Source: Desulfovibrio sp. OH1186_COT-070 | GTDB taxonomy: Bacteria; Desulfobacterota; Desulfovibrionia; Desulfovibrionales; Desulfovibrionaceae | Assembly (NCBI RefSeq): GCF_003860215.1 | Contig: NZ_RQYH01000012.1 | Span: 1-63,175, forward strand | Reading direction: 5' to 3' | Length of the DNA stretch: 63,175 bases | In this document: one piece after another, positions 44,142-54,964 of the stretch | How positions within the stretch are numbered: the first letter of the stretch is position 1 | Layout: each line of letters begins with the position of its first letter | The notes under the pieces: model-generated | The model's input: only the letters and a program-made list of their open reading frames with translations | Database searches by the model: none | What the model was told of the DNA's origin: nothing | Position numbers and translations under genes: made by a program

Positions 44142-46316
44142 TCATGACCGCAGCCTGTCCAGCATGACGCGCAGTTCCTGCGCCATGGCGGAAAGCCCCT
44201 GTACGGCTTCCGCCGACTGCTGCATGCCTCTGGCCGCATCTTCCGCAATGCTGTTGATGTCGTACACGGCGCGGTTGATTTCTTCCGATGTGGCGGACTG
44301 TTCTTCCGCCGCGGTGGCAATGCTGGCAATCCGCTCGGAATTGAGGTTGACCAGTTCCTGGATTTCTTCCAGCGCCCTGCCGGAGAAGGAAGCCAGTTCG
44401 GTGGCCTTGTCCACGGCCTGCGTGGCTTCCCCCACCCTCTGGAGGTTGGACAGCGTGGAGCCCTGGATGGCGTTGATATTGCTGCCCACTTCCGTAGTGG
44501 CGCTCATGGTCTTTTCGGCCAGTTTGCGCACCTCGTCGGCCACCACGGCGAAGCCGCGCCCGGCTTCACCCGCTCTGGCGGCCTCAATGGCGGCGTTGAG
44601 AGCAAGGAGGTTGGTCTGGTCGGCAATGTCGGAAATGACGCTCATGACGTTGCCGATACGTTCGGCCTGCTGGCCGAGAGCCTGCATGTTGTCGTTCAGT
44701 TCCGAAGCCGCCGCATGGACAGTCTTGATGGCCTCAATGACATCGCAGACAATCTCTGCGCCCTTGGTGGCCTTTTCTCTGGTCAGTTCGGCCTGCTCGC
44801 TGGCGTCTCCGGCGCTTCTGGCCACTTCCAGCACTGTGGAGTTCATCTCCTCCATGGCGGTGGCGGTGGAGCTGACCCGCTCTCTCTGCACGTCCGTGCC
44901 TTGCCGGATGCCTTCCACCTGCGTGGAAAGCTCTGCCGCAGCGGCAGCCACACGACCGGAAATCTCCAGAGACTGGTTGGCCACTTCAAGGATGGTGCGC
45001 TGGCTCCTCTTGATCTCCGTAAGATCCGTGATCAGTTCAAACAGGGATGTCAGCTTGCCCTGGGCATCGGTAAAGGGCGTCACGGTGTAGCTGATATCCA
45101 TGTCCGTGCCGGAGGGATGCGCCCGTGTTTCGCCCGAAACGGACGTGAGGGTTGCGGCGGCACGACGCAGGGCGCAGGTTTCCGTACCGTCATCTTCGCG
45201 GGCAATGACCTCCCGGCAGGTCTTTCCACGCCAGTTTTCCCCTGCAATCCGCTTTGCGGCGGCATTCAGGTAAACAAGGCGCATCTCCCCGTCAAACATG
45301 CAGATGGGCGCATTGATCATGTCAAAGATATTCTGGTAACGCGCAAGCATGGCGTTGGTACCCTTGATCAGATCCGCAAACTCCCCGGCAAAGCGCGAGG
45401 CATCGCCGCTCACCCCCAAGTTTCCGTGGAGCAGTTTGTCCTCCAGGCGGTGGTATTCGCCAACAACTTCGCGCAGCGTGGCCGGAATGGCCCGCAGGGA
45501 GGCCGCCATCATGCCGATCTCGTTTTTCCCCGCATAGTCCAGCGGAGCGGAAAGATCGCCCCTGGCCACAGCCTGGGCAAAAGCATCGCACTTGAGGATC
45601 GGACGGACGATCACAAAGTGGACGATGAGCAGAAAACCGGCGAACACGGTCAGTAACACTGCCCCAACAATGCTGAGCAGACGCATGGCATTGGCAAAGT
45701 CGTCCTGGGCCACGGCAAGGGTATTGTCCAGGCGCTGGTTGAGCTCTGTGACAAAGCGTGCCACAGGCTCCATAATTTTTGCCACTTCGTCATTGTACGC
45801 CTGGCCGAAGACCAGAGCCTGGGCACGGGCCTTGTCCGGCACGCCCTGCACTGTAAAGGCTCCCTGCCCGTCAGGAAACAGCCCGCGCACGGCGTTCATG
45901 GCCTCGGCTTCCAGAACAATGAGCTTGTTGGAAAGATCGCCGGCCTGGCGCAGCAGGGCAAACTCGCTGTCTGTAAAGCCGGCTTCGCGCATGAGTTGCT
46001 GGAGGGGCACGGTCTTGCCGGGGGCAACAGCGCTGTTGGCGGGGCGCGGTTTGCGCCCCTCGCGGATTTCCACAATTTCCGCATAGGCGGCGGCAAAACG
46101 CTCGTCACCGGTGACGGCAAAAGAGCGCACCGCAGAGGTGAGGTTGCGTGAGCTTGCCTCAAGTTCCGAAGCAAGAAGAAGCGAAACCCGCCGCGCCGTC
46201 TGGGCGGCGTCCGTGGCGACCTTGCTGTTGTAAAGGTCATAGACCTCAAAGCCCATCAGCCCGCATGCAAGGGCAAGCACAAGGCATGCGCATGCAACAA
46301 TTTTTTTCAGTGTCAT
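44142..46316 (-). CDS. Methyl-accepting chemotaxis protein with PAS domain
   Basis: The 724-residue receptor has membrane helices at about 5-24 and 213-236 around a helical periplasmic sensor, then HAMP (about 240-290), a cytoplasmic PAS domain (about 325-450: [22 protein letters not shown], ending [10 protein letters not shown]) and the signalling hairpin with tip [20 protein letters not shown]. No C-terminal CheR/CheB pentapeptide is present. ATG 46316 has AGGAG 6 nt upstream. Two cysteines in the PAS domain ([16 protein letters not shown]) might bind a cofactor. Confidence 0.93.
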   Translation of the reverse strand: MTLKKIVACACLVLALACGLMGFEVYDLYNSKVATDAAQTARRVSLLLASELEASSRNLTSAVRSFAVTGDERFAAAYAEIVEIREGRKPRPANSAVAPGKTVPLQQLMREAGFTDSEFALLRQAGDLSNKLIVLEAEAMNAVRGLFPDGQGAFTVQGVPDKARAQALVFGQAYNDEVAKIMEPVARFVTELNQRLDNTLAVAQDDFANAMRLLSIVGAVLLTVFAGFLLIVHFVIVRPILKCDAFAQAVARGDLSAPLDYAGKNEIGMMAASLRAIPATLREVVGEYHRLEDKLLHGNLGVSGDASRFAGEFADLIKGTNAMLARYQNIFDMINAPICMFDGEMRLVYLNAAAKRIAGENWRGKTCREVIAREDDGTETCALRRAAATLTSVSGETRAHPSGTDMDISYTVTPFTDAQGKLTSLFELITDLTEIKRSQRTILEVANQSLEISGRVAAAAAELSTQVEGIRQGTDVQRERVSSTATAMEEMNSTVLEVARSAGDASEQAELTREKATKGAEIVCDVIEAIKTVHAAASELNDNMQALGQQAERIGNVMSVISDIADQTNLLALNAAIEAARAGEAGRGFAVVADEVRKLAEKTMSATTEVGSNINAIQGSTLSNLQRVGEATQAVDKATELASFSGRALEEIQELVNLNSERIASIATAAEEQSATSEEINRAVYDINSIAEDAARGMQQSAEAVQGLSAMAQELRVMLDRLRS

Positions 46317-46649
46317 GAAAAACTCCTGTACGCTCCGTCGGAATATGCAGCCTGCATGCGCCGCACCGACATACGTTATGCCCAAACGGACAATCCCTGT
46401 TGCGCCGTGGGGAAAAACCGTTTCAGGGATGTCGCCACGTATTTGCGCCCCCTTCCCCGCACGCTTCGCTTACCGGAGAAATCGGCTTTTGCGGGCAAAG
46501 GAATAGGGCTGTACCTGATTTTTCAGGCCAGCCCGGAAAAATTTTTTCCGCAGCGGTCGTGTGCTGCTGCGCACAACGCCCCAACCCGTTGCACAGCCGC
46601 AAAAAACGTCCCCAAGGGTCCAGGTCGCGCCGGAAAGCGCACGCCCAAA
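46317..46649. other. 333-nt intergenic region between kinase and chemoreceptor
   Basis: No gene seen. It contains the palindrome CGGAAAAATTTTTTCCG at about 46534-46550, whose arms meet without a loop and so do not make a good terminator. The chemoreceptor promoter presumably lies here; no clear sigma-70 or sigma-28 match found. Confidence 0.4.
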
Positions 46650-48902
46650 TCACTTCTTGGAGGGCAGCCAGAACCGCAGAATTTCCAGCAGGCGCTGCGG
46701 CTCAAGGGGCTTGGTGATATAATCGTTCATGCCCACGGCCATGCCCTTTTCCCGGTCTTCCTTCATGGCATTGGCCGTTACGGCGATAATGGGAAGATCT
46801 TCGGAAGAAACAGACTCCCGGATTTTGGCTGTGGCCTCCAGGCCGCCCATGACAGGCATTTGCATATCCATGAACACAATATCGAATTTCCGGGCGCGCA
46901 CAGCCTCCACGGCCTGCTGCCCATCGTCCACCATGGTGATCTCCGCTCCGGACGGAGCAATGAGCTCCTGCATGATCAACTGGTTTATGGCATTGTCTTC
47001 CGCCACAAGGATGCGCTTGCCCGCAATGTTCAGCGCGGCGAAGGCCTCGTCCAGAGAAAGCTCTTCCCCTGCGGATTTTTTGCCATCCGGATCTTGCAGA
47101 AGCTGCATGGTGAAGCTGAAGGTCGTGCCCTCTCCCACAGTGCTTGCCACCGCAAAGCGGCCTCCCATCATGCCCACCAGCCTGTTGCTGATGGCCAGCC
47201 CCAGTCCCGTGCCGCCGAACCGGCGGGAGATGGAGGCATCGGCCTGGGTAAAGGGCTGAAAAAGCTTGGTGAGCATTTCCGGGGCAATGCCGATGCCCGA
47301 ATCCGTCACGCTGACCCGCATGGCGCTGCGCGTCTGCCCGTCTTCTCCCTCCACATCGCCTTCATGGGCAACGGCAATGGAAACGCTGCCCGAAGAAGTG
47401 AATTTGATGGCATTGCCCACAATATTGCTGACCACCTGACCGATGCGCAGAGGATCTCCGATGAAACGCTCCGACACTTCGTCCGGATACTCCAGGGTCA
47501 GGGCGAGGCCCTTGGCCGATGCGCCGGGATTGTGGACGGAGAGAATGTCTTGCAGGGTTTCGCGCAGGCTGAAGGGCGAGTCCTCCATTTCCAGCATGCC
47601 CGCCTCAACCTTGGAGAGATCCAGAATATCGTTGATGAGCCCCAACAGGGAGCGGGCGGCCGTACGGATTTTTTCCAGATAGTCCCGCTGTTTGTCCGAA
47701 AGATCCGTATCGCGGAGCGAAAGGTGGGTCATGCCGATGATGGCGTTCAGCGGAGTCCGTATCTCGTGGCTCATGTTGGCCAGAAACTGGCTCTTCATCT
47801 TGCTGCTTTCCTGTGTTTCCAGCAGCATGTTCTCCAGAGCATCCACAAGCTTTTGCAGGGACGTGTGCAAAACGCCCAACTCGTCTTCCCGCGTGGTGTC
47901 TTCAAGCTTGTGCTCAAAATCTCCTTCCGAAACATCCTTGGCATAGTTGATGAGCGACAAGAGGGTGTTCAGAACGCCGTTGCCGAAACGGATGATGAGC
48001 AGGGACGCCAGCCCCAGAAAAACGAAACCGATAAGAAAAACGATCATTCCCAACTGGTAGGCGGAGGCAAAAACCTGCGTCTGCTTTCCGCTGGTCACCA
48101 CAACCCATTTGCTGGCAGGTTCCACCTTGGCATAGCCAACATAGCGCGTGCCCTCCATGGTATAGCTGACAGCGCCGCCCTGCTCTCCCTGCCGGGCAAG
48201 CTCCTCGTAGAGAGCGGGAGACAGAGCCCTGGTGTTGCCCATCAGCTTTTTGTCCCTGTGGGCCATGAACATGCCTTCGGGGGTCAGCATGGCGGTAAAG
48301 ATGGCCTGGTTGTCAAAATCCCCCTGATTCTCGTAATCAACAATTTTTGGAAAATCGTTGACGATGACAAGAGCGCCCGCAATCCGCCCTCCGGCATCTA
48401 TGGGGCCGGCAAAAAAGGCGCTGAACTTCTTGGTCACACGGCCCACGTTCATTTCGCCCATGGTGAACATGCCGCCCAGAGCCTTGCGCACATAGGGTTT
48501 GTCTGCATAGGAGTGCCCGATATGGCCGGGATTGCTTGCGGCGATGCAGAGGCCGTTTTTGTCCACAACCAGGCTGTCGCGGTAAAACTCGTTGCCCAGG
48601 GTGATGGCCTCAAGCCAGTTGCCGATCTCCCTGAGACTTTCGGTGGAAGGGGTTTCTCCGGCAAAAAGCGCCGTGACGTGAGGGTCTGCCGCCATGTTTT
48701 GCAAGCTGGTCAGGGAGGACTTGACCAGCAGATTTATGGAGGCGACCGCGTGGTTGGTTTTGGCCTCGGAGATGAGCAGCATGGCGTCTTCAACCGCCTT
48801 GCGCGCCGAGGTATAGGTATACCAGGCGAGCACCAGCGTGAGAAAGGCGGTACCGAGAACAAAGGGCGCAATCAGTTTTGCACGGATGCTGCGTCTGAAC
48901 AT
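46650..48902 (-). CDS. Hybrid sensor histidine kinase with Cache domain
   Basis: The 750-residue protein has a membrane helix at about 8-30, a periplasmic double-Cache-like sensor (NEFYRDSLVVDKNGLCIAAS, GHSYADKPYVRKAL), a second helix at about 283-305, HAMP, HisKA with the phospho-accepting His in MSHEIRTPLNAIIG, HATPase with NAIKFT, DSGIGI and GGTGLGLAIS, and a C-terminal receiver with Asp in FDIVFMDMQMPVMGG. It starts 6 nt after the stop of the TAXI binding-protein gene and lacks its own good ribosome site, so the two are coupled. No separate response regulator or output gene adjoins it. Confidence 0.93.
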   Translation of the reverse strand: MFRRSIRAKLIAPFVLGTAFLTLVLAWYTYTSARKAVEDAMLLISEAKTNHAVASINLLVKSSLTSLQNMAADPHVTALFAGETPSTESLREIGNWLEAITLGNEFYRDSLVVDKNGLCIAASNPGHIGHSYADKPYVRKALGGMFTMGEMNVGRVTKKFSAFFAGPIDAGGRIAGALVIVNDFPKIVDYENQGDFDNQAIFTAMLTPEGMFMAHRDKKLMGNTRALSPALYEELARQGEQGGAVSYTMEGTRYVGYAKVEPASKWVVVTSGKQTQVFASAYQLGMIVFLIGFVFLGLASLLIIRFGNGVLNTLLSLINYAKDVSEGDFEHKLEDTTREDELGVLHTSLQKLVDALENMLLETQESSKMKSQFLANMSHEIRTPLNAIIGMTHLSLRDTDLSDKQRDYLEKIRTAARSLLGLINDILDLSKVEAGMLEMEDSPFSLRETLQDILSVHNPGASAKGLALTLEYPDEVSERFIGDPLRIGQVVSNIVGNAIKFTSSGSVSIAVAHEGDVEGEDGQTRSAMRVSVTDSGIGIAPEMLTKLFQPFTQADASISRRFGGTGLGLAISNRLVGMMGGRFAVASTVGEGTTFSFTMQLLQDPDGKKSAGEELSLDEAFAALNIAGKRILVAEDNAINQLIMQELIAPSGAEITMVDDGQQAVEAVRARKFDIVFMDMQMPVMGGLEATAKIRESVSSEDLPIIAVTANAMKEDREKGMAVGMNDYITKPLEPQRLLEILRFWLPSKK

Positions 48903-48908
48903 ACGGAT

Positions 48909-49907
48909 TTACTTGCCCAGGCTTTTCCAGAAGGCCACGGAACCGGGATGCGCCTCAAGCCCCGCAGGCAGGGCGGTCTGCGGCGAAAGCATGCCGAAAT
49001 CCTCTACAGAGCCGCTGAGATACTGCCGGTTTTCCCACAATATCTTGTTGACCTCATACACAAAATCCTTGGGCAGATTCTTCCGTACCAGAATGCACGT
49101 CCAGTCGCCCAAGGTTTGTATGGGTTGGGTCACGCTTTTGTATTTTCCCGGCTCTATGACGTACGTGCCGGTTTTGAACTTTTTTTCCAGATGCTTCAGA
49201 ACATCCTCTTCCACAGGCAGGATGACCACATCGGTGTGCTGCTCCATGAGCAGGATGAGGGGAACCGTGGTGCCTGCGGTATAGGCAAAGCAGTCGATCT
49301 CGCCGGCGACAAAACTGTCCGCGGTTTCCGCGTAATTGTTGAAGGAGGTGATCCAGCCCTGCTCCCGCAGCTTGTCGAAACTGGTATTGTAGCCGTACTT
49401 GAAAAGCAGGTTGAGAATGAATTCCGAAGCCGTGCCGGGCTTGAGCGAGGCAAAGCGCAACGGCATGCGCAGTTGGAGCAGATCCTTCACACTTTGTATG
49501 TTGTGCTGCTCCGCAAAGTCCCTGGGCAGCAGAAAGTACAGAACCTGCGGGTAGATATTGGCCATGAGCACGGTATTGTCCAGATTGATGCTCTTGTACT
49601 CCTCCTCGCCGGACAGGCTCGCGCCGAGAAAGCAGGCGAGGGAAAAGCCCATGTCGCCCGCGCTGCTGTTGATGCTGGCAATATTGGCCATGCCGCCGCC
49701 CATGCGGCTTGTGGTGGGGAGCATCCCTTTGCCCAGCACCTCCGCCATCCGTTCGCCCAGCACAAACCACTGCCCTCCGTTGGGGCCGGTCAAGAGGCGC
49801 ACATGGGCGGGCCAGCCCGCTTTGGGAGAAGACGATGCCGCAAATGCGGGAGCCTGAAAAAGCACGCCAACAACGAACAACGCGAGCAAAAGGCATGTTT
49901 TGCGCAT
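48909..49907 (-). CDS. TAXI-family solute-binding protein
   Basis: The 332-residue protein has a cleavable signal (MRKTCLLLALFVVGVLFQAPAFA) and the TAXI fold of TRAP-transporter binding proteins (LLTGPNGGQWFVLG, MGGGMANIASINSSAGDMGFSLA, LRFASLKPGTASEF). TRAP membrane genes are absent; instead a Cache-domain kinase follows after 6 nt. It therefore probably presents a ligand to the kinase and is not a transport component. GGGAGG lies 7 nt upstream of the ATG. Ligand unknown. Confidence 0.88.
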   Translation of the reverse strand: MRKTCLLLALFVVGVLFQAPAFAASSSPKAGWPAHVRLLTGPNGGQWFVLGERMAEVLGKGMLPTTSRMGGGMANIASINSSAGDMGFSLACFLGASLSGEEEYKSINLDNTVLMANIYPQVLYFLLPRDFAEQHNIQSVKDLLQLRMPLRFASLKPGTASEFILNLLFKYGYNTSFDKLREQGWITSFNNYAETADSFVAGEIDCFAYTAGTTVPLILLMEQHTDVVILPVEEDVLKHLEKKFKTGTYVIEPGKYKSVTQPIQTLGDWTCILVRKNLPKDFVYEVNKILWENRQYLSGSVEDFGMLSPQTALPAGLEAHPGSVAFWKSLGK

Positions 49908-49931
49908 GAAAAACCTCCCAAGTTCTCTGAA

Positions 49932-49960
49932 AGCCTATCAGAGGCAAAGCAAGAGCGCAA
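49932..49960 (-). promoter_or_regulatory. Candidate promoter of the TAXI-kinase operon
   Basis: On the minus strand TTGCGC (49960-49955), 17-nt spacer and TAGGCT (49937-49932), 25 nt before the start codon. Confidence 0.45.
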
Positions 49961-50048
49961 TCTTGCCGCGCATTCCGCTTTTTAACCGCGCGACATGCGG
50001 CAGAAATGTTCTCTATACAACGGGCGTTGCCGGGCCTCGGACGCAGCT

Positions 50049-50603
50049 TCAGGGGCAGACATCCGCCCCCTTCCCGAAAAGATCACGCCAGGAAGGGGCT
50101 GCCTGATCCTTGGCCGAAAGCTGCGGGGAGGCAACGGGCCAGGCGATGTTCAGGAAAGGATCGTTCCAGCGCAGGGAGCCTTCGTCTTCCGGGCAATAAT
50201 AGTCCGTGCACTTGTAGCGGAAAAGGGCTGTCTCGCCGGTGACCACAAAACCGTGGGCCAGCCCCGGCGGAATCCACAACTGCCACTGGTTCGCCCCGGT
50301 GAGTTCCACCCCGTGCCACTGCCCGAAAGTGGGGGATGAAGGCCGGATGTCCACAGCCACGTCAAAAACGCTGCCCTGATCCACGCTGACCAGCTTGCCC
50401 TGGGGCCGCGTTTTCTGAAAATGCAGCCCCCGCAGGATGCCGTGCCCGGAGAGGGAGAGATTGTCCTGCACAAAGGGCAGGTCAATGCCTGCTGCGGCAT
50501 ACCGCTCCTGCTGCCAGGTTTCCACAAAAAAGCCGCGCGCATCTCCCCATACCCTGGGCTTGATCAGAAGAAGGCCCTCAATGGGCGCCGGCACTACTTC
50601 CAT
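50049..50603 (-). CDS. rmlC: dTDP-4-dehydrorhamnose 3,5-epimerase
   Basis: Third step of dTDP-L-rhamnose synthesis for surface polysaccharide. The 184-residue cupin has [36 protein letters not shown] with the catalytic His, and [11 protein letters not shown]. Overlaps the end of rmlA by 10 nt. Order rmlB-rmlA-rmlC on the minus strand; rmlD is not in the window. Confidence 0.95.
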   Translation of the reverse strand: MEVVPAPIEGLLLIKPRVWGDARGFFVETWQQERYAAAGIDLPFVQDNLSLSGHGILRGLHFQKTRPQGKLVSVDQGSVFDVAVDIRPSSPTFGQWHGVELTGANQWQLWIPPGLAHGFVVTGETALFRYKCTDYYCPEDEGSLRWNDPFLNIAWPVASPQLSAKDQAAPSWRDLFGKGADVCP

Positions 50604-51487
50604 TTGCCTATTCCCGTATCCACCAGTTCCAGAAGATATTGGCCGTACCTTGTCTTGGCCAGGGGTTTGGCCAAGGCGCGCACGTCATCGGCAGAGATGA
50701 AGCCGTTGCGCCAGGCAATTTCCTCCAGGCAGGCCACCTTGAGCCCCTGGCGGTTTTCCACGGCCTGCACAAAGCTGCCCGCGTCCATGAGCGATTCGTG
50801 CGTGCCTGTGTCCAGCCAGGCAATGCCCCGACCCATGAGCTCCACATGCAGGTCGCCCCGCTGCAGGTAGGCATTGTTGACATCGGTGATTTCCAGCTCT
50901 CCCCGTGCCGAGGGCGTGATGCTGCGAGCAATGTCCAGCACATCGGCATCATAGAAATAGAGTCCGGTGACGGCAAAGTTGGATTTGGGGTAGGCGGGTT
51001 TTTCCTCGATGCTGACCACGCGGCGCTCCGCGTCAAATTCCACCACGCCGTAGCGCTGCGGGTCGCTCACATGGTAGCCGAAAATGGTGGCCCCACGGGA
51101 GCGGGCCATGGCCTTGCGGGTCAGATCGGGCATGCCGTGCCCAAAGAACACGTTATCGCCCAGCACAAGGCAGGTATTGTGGCCGCGAATGAAATCCCCG
51201 GCCAACAGAAAGGACTGGGCCAGACCTTCGGGGCGGGGCTGCTCCACATAGCGGAAAGAGCAGCCCCACTGCGAGCCGTCGCGCAGCAGCGCCTGATACA
51301 GGGGCAGATGTTCGGGCGTGGAGATGAGGCAGATTTCGCGGATGCCGGCCATCATCAGCGTGGCCAGCGGGTAATAGATCATGGGTTTGTCGTAAATGGG
51401 CATGAGCTGCTTGCTCACGCTCAGGGTCAACGGATACAGCCGCGTGCCCGAACCGCCCGCCAGCACAATGCCTTTCCATCGGGTCAT
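50594..51487 (-). CDS. rmlA: Glucose-1-phosphate thymidylyltransferase
   Basis: Makes dTDP-glucose. The 297-residue protein has [16 protein letters not shown], the dTTP/sugar sites [17 protein letters not shown] and [10 protein letters not shown], and [18 protein letters not shown] lies upstream of ATG 51487, which sits in an ATGA overlap with the rmlB stop. The frame is open further upstream but that region is rmlB in another frame. Confidence 0.96.
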   Translation of the reverse strand: MTRWKGIVLAGGSGTRLYPLTLSVSKQLMPIYDKPMIYYPLATLMMAGIREICLISTPEHLPLYQALLRDGSQWGCSFRYVEQPRPEGLAQSFLLAGDFIRGHNTCLVLGDNVFFGHGMPDLTRKAMARSRGATIFGYHVSDPQRYGVVEFDAERRVVSIEEKPAYPKSNFAVTGLYFYDADVLDIARSITPSARGELEITDVNNAYLQRGDLHVELMGRGIAWLDTGTHESLMDAGSFVQAVENRQGLKVACLEEIAWRNGFISADDVRALAKPLAKTRYGQYLLELVDTGIGKWK

Positions 51488-52563
51488 GCTGCTCCTCCTG
51501 CGCCGCGATGCCGGTAGTTGGCCTCCATCCACCAGCGGTATTCGCCGCTGCGCACGCGCTCCAGCCACGGGCCGTTGTCCAGATACCAGCGCACGGTTTC
51601 GCGCAGGCCCGACGCAAAATCGTGGGCGGGCTTCCAGCCCAGTTCTCTTTCGATTCTGGTGCAATCGATGGCATAGCGGAAGTCGTGGCCGGGCCTGTCG
51701 GCCACAAAGGTAATGAGGTCGGCGTACGGCCCGGCGGCGGAGGGCGCCATCTCGTCCAGCAGGGCGCATACCGCGCGCACCACATCCACATTGGCCCGCT
51801 CGGCCCGGCCGCCCACATTGTAGGCCCGGCCAATGCGCCCGTCTTCCAGCACGCGGGCAATAGCCGCACAGTGGTCCTCCACATGCAGCCAGTCCCGGAT
51901 ATTGGTTCCCTGCCCGTAGACAGGCAGGGGCTTGCGGTCCAGAGCATTGCCGATGACCAGAGGAATGAGCTTTTCGGGGAATTGTCGCGGCCCGTAATTG
52001 TTGGAACAGTTGGTCAGGAGCACGGGCAGACCGTAGGTTTCGTGAAAGGCACGGACAAAATGGTCGCTGGCCGCCTTGGAGGCGGAATACGGGCTGTTGG
52101 GACTGTAGGGCGTGGTTTCGCGAAAAGGGGGATCCTCCGGTTGCAGGGCCCCGTACACCTCGTCCGTGGACACATGCAGAAAGCGAAAATCCGCCGCCGC
52201 TGCCGCAGGCAGCGCCTGCCACCAGTCCTTGACCACGCGCAGCAGCGAGGCCGTGCCCAGCACATTGGTGCGCACAAAGGCATCGGGATCGACGATGGAG
52301 CGATCCACATGGCTTTCGGCGGCAAAGTTGACCACAGCGTCAGGACGGTATGTGGCCAGCAGGCAGGCCACCAGTTCTGCGTTGCCGATGTCGCCGCGCA
52401 CAAAAACGTGGTCGGGATCCTCCCGCAATGCGGCCAGATTGTCCGGATTGCCCGCATAGGTGAGCTTGTCCAGGGTGATGACGCGCACTCCCCGCCTGCG
52501 AGCCTGCAATACATAGCAGGAACCGATAAACCCCGCCCCTCCGGTGACAAGATGACAAGCCAT
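51484..52563 (-). CDS. rmlB: dTDP-glucose 4,6-dehydratase
   Basis: SDR enzyme making dTDP-4-keto-6-deoxyglucose. The 359-residue protein has [11 protein letters not shown], the catalytic TDEVYG and [10 protein letters not shown] choose ATG 52563, with AGGGA 6 nt upstream; a GTG two codons earlier lies on the ribosome site itself. First gene of the rml operon. The product without rmlD could also feed other deoxysugars. Confidence 0.95.
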   Translation of the reverse strand: MACHLVTGGAGFIGSCYVLQARRRGVRVITLDKLTYAGNPDNLAALREDPDHVFVRGDIGNAELVACLLATYRPDAVVNFAAESHVDRSIVDPDAFVRTNVLGTASLLRVVKDWWQALPAAAAADFRFLHVSTDEVYGALQPEDPPFRETTPYSPNSPYSASKAASDHFVRAFHETYGLPVLLTNCSNNYGPRQFPEKLIPLVIGNALDRKPLPVYGQGTNIRDWLHVEDHCAAIARVLEDGRIGRAYNVGGRAERANVDVVRAVCALLDEMAPSAAGPYADLITFVADRPGHDFRYAIDCTRIERELGWKPAHDFASGLRETVRWYLDNGPWLERVRSGEYRWWMEANYRHRGAGGAA

Positions 52564-52671
52564 GCGCACTCCCTGAAAAGCGTGTCAAAAAATATTTCCC
52601 ATATCCGCAGAAAAGTCCAGAGCGCGGCGGCAGGTACGCGAAGAACAGCCTTTCCGCCGCTGCCCCGGAGC

Positions 52672-53649
52672 TCAGAACAGACAGTCCAGAAAAACTTCCC
52701 GCGACACGTTCTGCATATAGGCTTCCAGCGCCACCTCGCCAAGGCGGGCGGTGAGGTCGGTGCGCGTGTGGGGACAGCCGCGCAGCCGATCTTCCAGTTC
52801 CTTCACATCGCGCACGCCAAAATAGTCGCCAAGAATCCTGATGTCCTCCAACCGCCCTTTCCGCACGTCAAGGCGAATGTCCAGCACGCCGCCATCGGTG
52901 CGCGTTTCACGCGCAAAGGCATAGTCGGGCACATGGCCGTAATTCCATTCCCATGAGCGGTATTTTTCGTCCGCCAGAAGGTGGATGGCCTCCGCCTCTT
53001 CCCGGCGCAGATCAAGATTTTGCAAAACAGGCCCACCGGCCATGCGTTCCAGAAGAAAGGCCATGAATTCTTCAATACTCATGGGATGATCCAGAAAATC
53101 CGCAATATTGCCCACACGGCTGCGCACGCTTTTGACGGCCTTTCCCGCATACTTGGCCTCTCCCGGCCGGAGCACCGAGGAAAGAACCTCCAGATCGGCG
53201 GAAAAAAGCAGTGTCCCGTGGTGCAGCACCCTGTCCCTGTGCATGTACTGGGCGTTGCCGGAAATTTTTCTGCCGCTCACCTCCAGATCATTGCGCCCGG
53301 TAAAACCGCAGGGCAGGCCCAGAGCCTGGAGCGCATCAACCATGGGCTGGGCGAAACAGCGAAAATCCAGCAGGCCCGGCGCGTTGCCCAGCTTGATGAA
53401 GGTAAAGTTGAGGTTGCCCAGATCGTGAAAAACCGCTCCGCCGCCGGTCAGCCTGCGCACAACGGAGATGCCGTTTTCTCGCACAAAATCCACATTGATT
53501 TCCGCAAGGGTGTTCTGGTTTCGCCCCACAATCACGGCCCGCGCGTTGCGCCAGAGCATGAACACGTCTTCATCGCTGTTGCGCAGCAGCCACTCTTCGG
53601 CCGCCAGATTGAAGCTTGGGTCTGTGGAGGGATGATGGAGAATACGCAT
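52672..53649 (-). CDS. lplA: Lipoate--protein ligase A
   Basis: Activates lipoate with ATP and attaches it to lipoyl domains such as GcvH or 2-oxoacid dehydrogenase E2. The 325-residue protein has RRLTGGGAVFHDLGNLNFTF, the lipoate-site lysine in GRNDLEVSGRKISGNAQ, and a C-terminal accessory domain. AGGAGG lies 6 nt before ATG 53649. Lies between the rml operon and a glycosyltransferase on the same strand. Confidence 0.92.
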   Translation of the reverse strand: MRILHHPSTDPSFNLAAEEWLLRNSDEDVFMLWRNARAVIVGRNQNTLAEINVDFVRENGISVVRRLTGGGAVFHDLGNLNFTFIKLGNAPGLLDFRCFAQPMVDALQALGLPCGFTGRNDLEVSGRKISGNAQYMHRDRVLHHGTLLFSADLEVLSSVLRPGEAKYAGKAVKSVRSRVGNIADFLDHPMSIEEFMAFLLERMAGGPVLQNLDLRREEAEAIHLLADEKYRSWEWNYGHVPDYAFARETRTDGGVLDIRLDVRKGRLEDIRILGDYFGVRDVKELEDRLRGCPHTRTDLTARLGEVALEAYMQNVSREVFLDCLF

Positions 53650-53710
53650 GTCTGCCTCCTGCCGAGCGGCCTGCCCGGATTGCTGCAACGGGATGCCGTG
53701 GCCCAAGAGG

Positions 53711-54964
53711 TTACGGTTTTTCCAACAAAGGCACGCGGGCGTCTTTGCCGTGCAGCGCCAGCCAATAATCAAGAAGTTTTTCCAGCGCCGCATCGCCCCG
53801 GATGCGGGCCTGGTTTTTCGCCTGCCGCACATGAGCCCCGGCATCAGGCATCGGGCTGATGCCCCGCGCCACGCTTTGGGCGATCTGCTCCGCCTTGTCC
53901 GCACTCTTGCGGCCCAGGCGCAAAAGGTGCAGCAGCACGTCATGCTCCGGGAAGTAGCGGGCGCAGCGGGCCATGACCTCCAAGGCCTCGTCCTGCCTGT
54001 TTCCTTTTTCCAGATGTTCCGCCAGCAAGAGCCAGCCGCCGCGCCACAGCGGCTCCCGTTCAAGTTCCCTGCGGCAGCGGTCTTCACAAAAATTTTCTTT
54101 GTCCAGTTCCCTGTTGCGCCTCTGCTCTTCCTCTTCGGGCAGCGCCAGCCAGAACTTGAGCGTCGGCCCCAGACAGAGGCGGTAGCCGTCCAGCGCGGCC
54201 AGAAGGTGCAGATCCGGCCGCAGGGAGCGTGCGTGGCGTTGGTGCAGTACCTGGGCATTGTGGGTATCGTGGTCAAAACGCCCCGGCGTCTGGCTGGTGT
54301 GGTGAAAGATCACACCCGCGCTTTCCACAGCCAGCTTCAGCCCCCGCGCACGCAGGGTGCAGCAGAGGTCCAGGTCTTCAAAACCGTTGCGGTATTCCTC
54401 ATGAAAGCCGCCACAGTCTGCAAAAACCGCGCGCCGCAAGAGCATGGCCGCCCCGGTGATGGCCTGCAGAGGGTGCCTGTTTCGGGCCGCAGCATACTTG
54501 CCGGGAAAATGCTCGTACAAATGCCCCAGCGTGGAAAAAGGCGAAATGCAGACGCCGCAGTGCTGTACCGTGGTGTCGGGATAGAGCAGCAGCGGCCCCA
54601 CAGCCCCCATGCGCTCCGAGGCCAGCAGGGCCGCGCGCAGGGGCGGCAGCCAGCCGGGGGTCACTGTTGTGTCGTTGTTCAGAAAAAACACCAGATCACC
54701 ATCGCAGGCGCGCGCCCCGGCATTGCAGCCTCTGGCAAAGCCCACATTCTCCGCCATGCGCAGCGCACGAAAAGACGCGCCGAAAAGCGCCCTGCCCAGA
54801 GGCTCAAGCTCCGCCACAGTGTCGTCGGTGGAAGCATTGTCCACCACCACAACTTCCATATTTTCGCCCGCGCCATGCGCGGCCAGCGAGCGCAGGCATG
54901 CGGCGGTCATGGCCCACAGATTCCAGACCGGTATGATCACGGACACGCGCGCGTCCTGGCTCAT
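53711..54964 (-). CDS. Family 2 glycosyltransferase
   Basis: The 417-residue protein has an N-terminal GT-A domain (VSVIIPVWNLWAMTAACL, VVVVDNASTDDT, the DxD-like LNNDTT, then GFEDLDLC) and a helical C-terminal part with TPR-like character (LAEHLEKGNRQDEALEVMARC). Start MSQDARVSVI at 54964 follows GGGAGGGA and overlaps the cobyrinate synthase stop by 4 nt. Probably acts on surface glycans with the neighbouring rhamnose genes; acceptor unknown. Confidence 0.85.
   Translation of the reverse strand: MSQDARVSVIIPVWNLWAMTAACLRSLAAHGAGENMEVVVVDNASTDDTVAELEPLGRALFGASFRALRMAENVGFARGCNAGARACDGDLVFFLNNDTTVTPGWLPPLRAALLASERMGAVGPLLLYPDTTVQHCGVCISPFSTLGHLYEHFPGKYAAARNRHPLQAITGAAMLLRRAVFADCGGFHEEYRNGFEDLDLCCTLRARGLKLAVESAGVIFHHTSQTPGRFDHDTHNAQVLHQRHARSLRPDLHLLAALDGYRLCLGPTLKFWLALPEEEEQRRNRELDKENFCEDRCRRELEREPLWRGGWLLLAEHLEKGNRQDEALEVMARCARYFPEHDVLLHLLRLGRKSADKAEQIAQSVARGISPMPDAGAHVRQAKNQARIRGDAALEKLLDYWLALHGKDARVPLLEKP

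Noticed and set aside
49054..49947. A 297-residue minus-strand frame overlapping the TAXI gene in another frame
   Set aside because: The TAXI frame has a signal peptide, ribosome site and family motifs; the other is an out-of-frame shadow.
46356..49985. A 1209-residue plus-strand frame antisense to the chemoreceptor start, the histidine kinase and the TAXI gene
   Set aside because: It is a high-GC codon shadow: the minus strand encodes recognisable proteins throughout and the antisense product has no domain or ribosome site.
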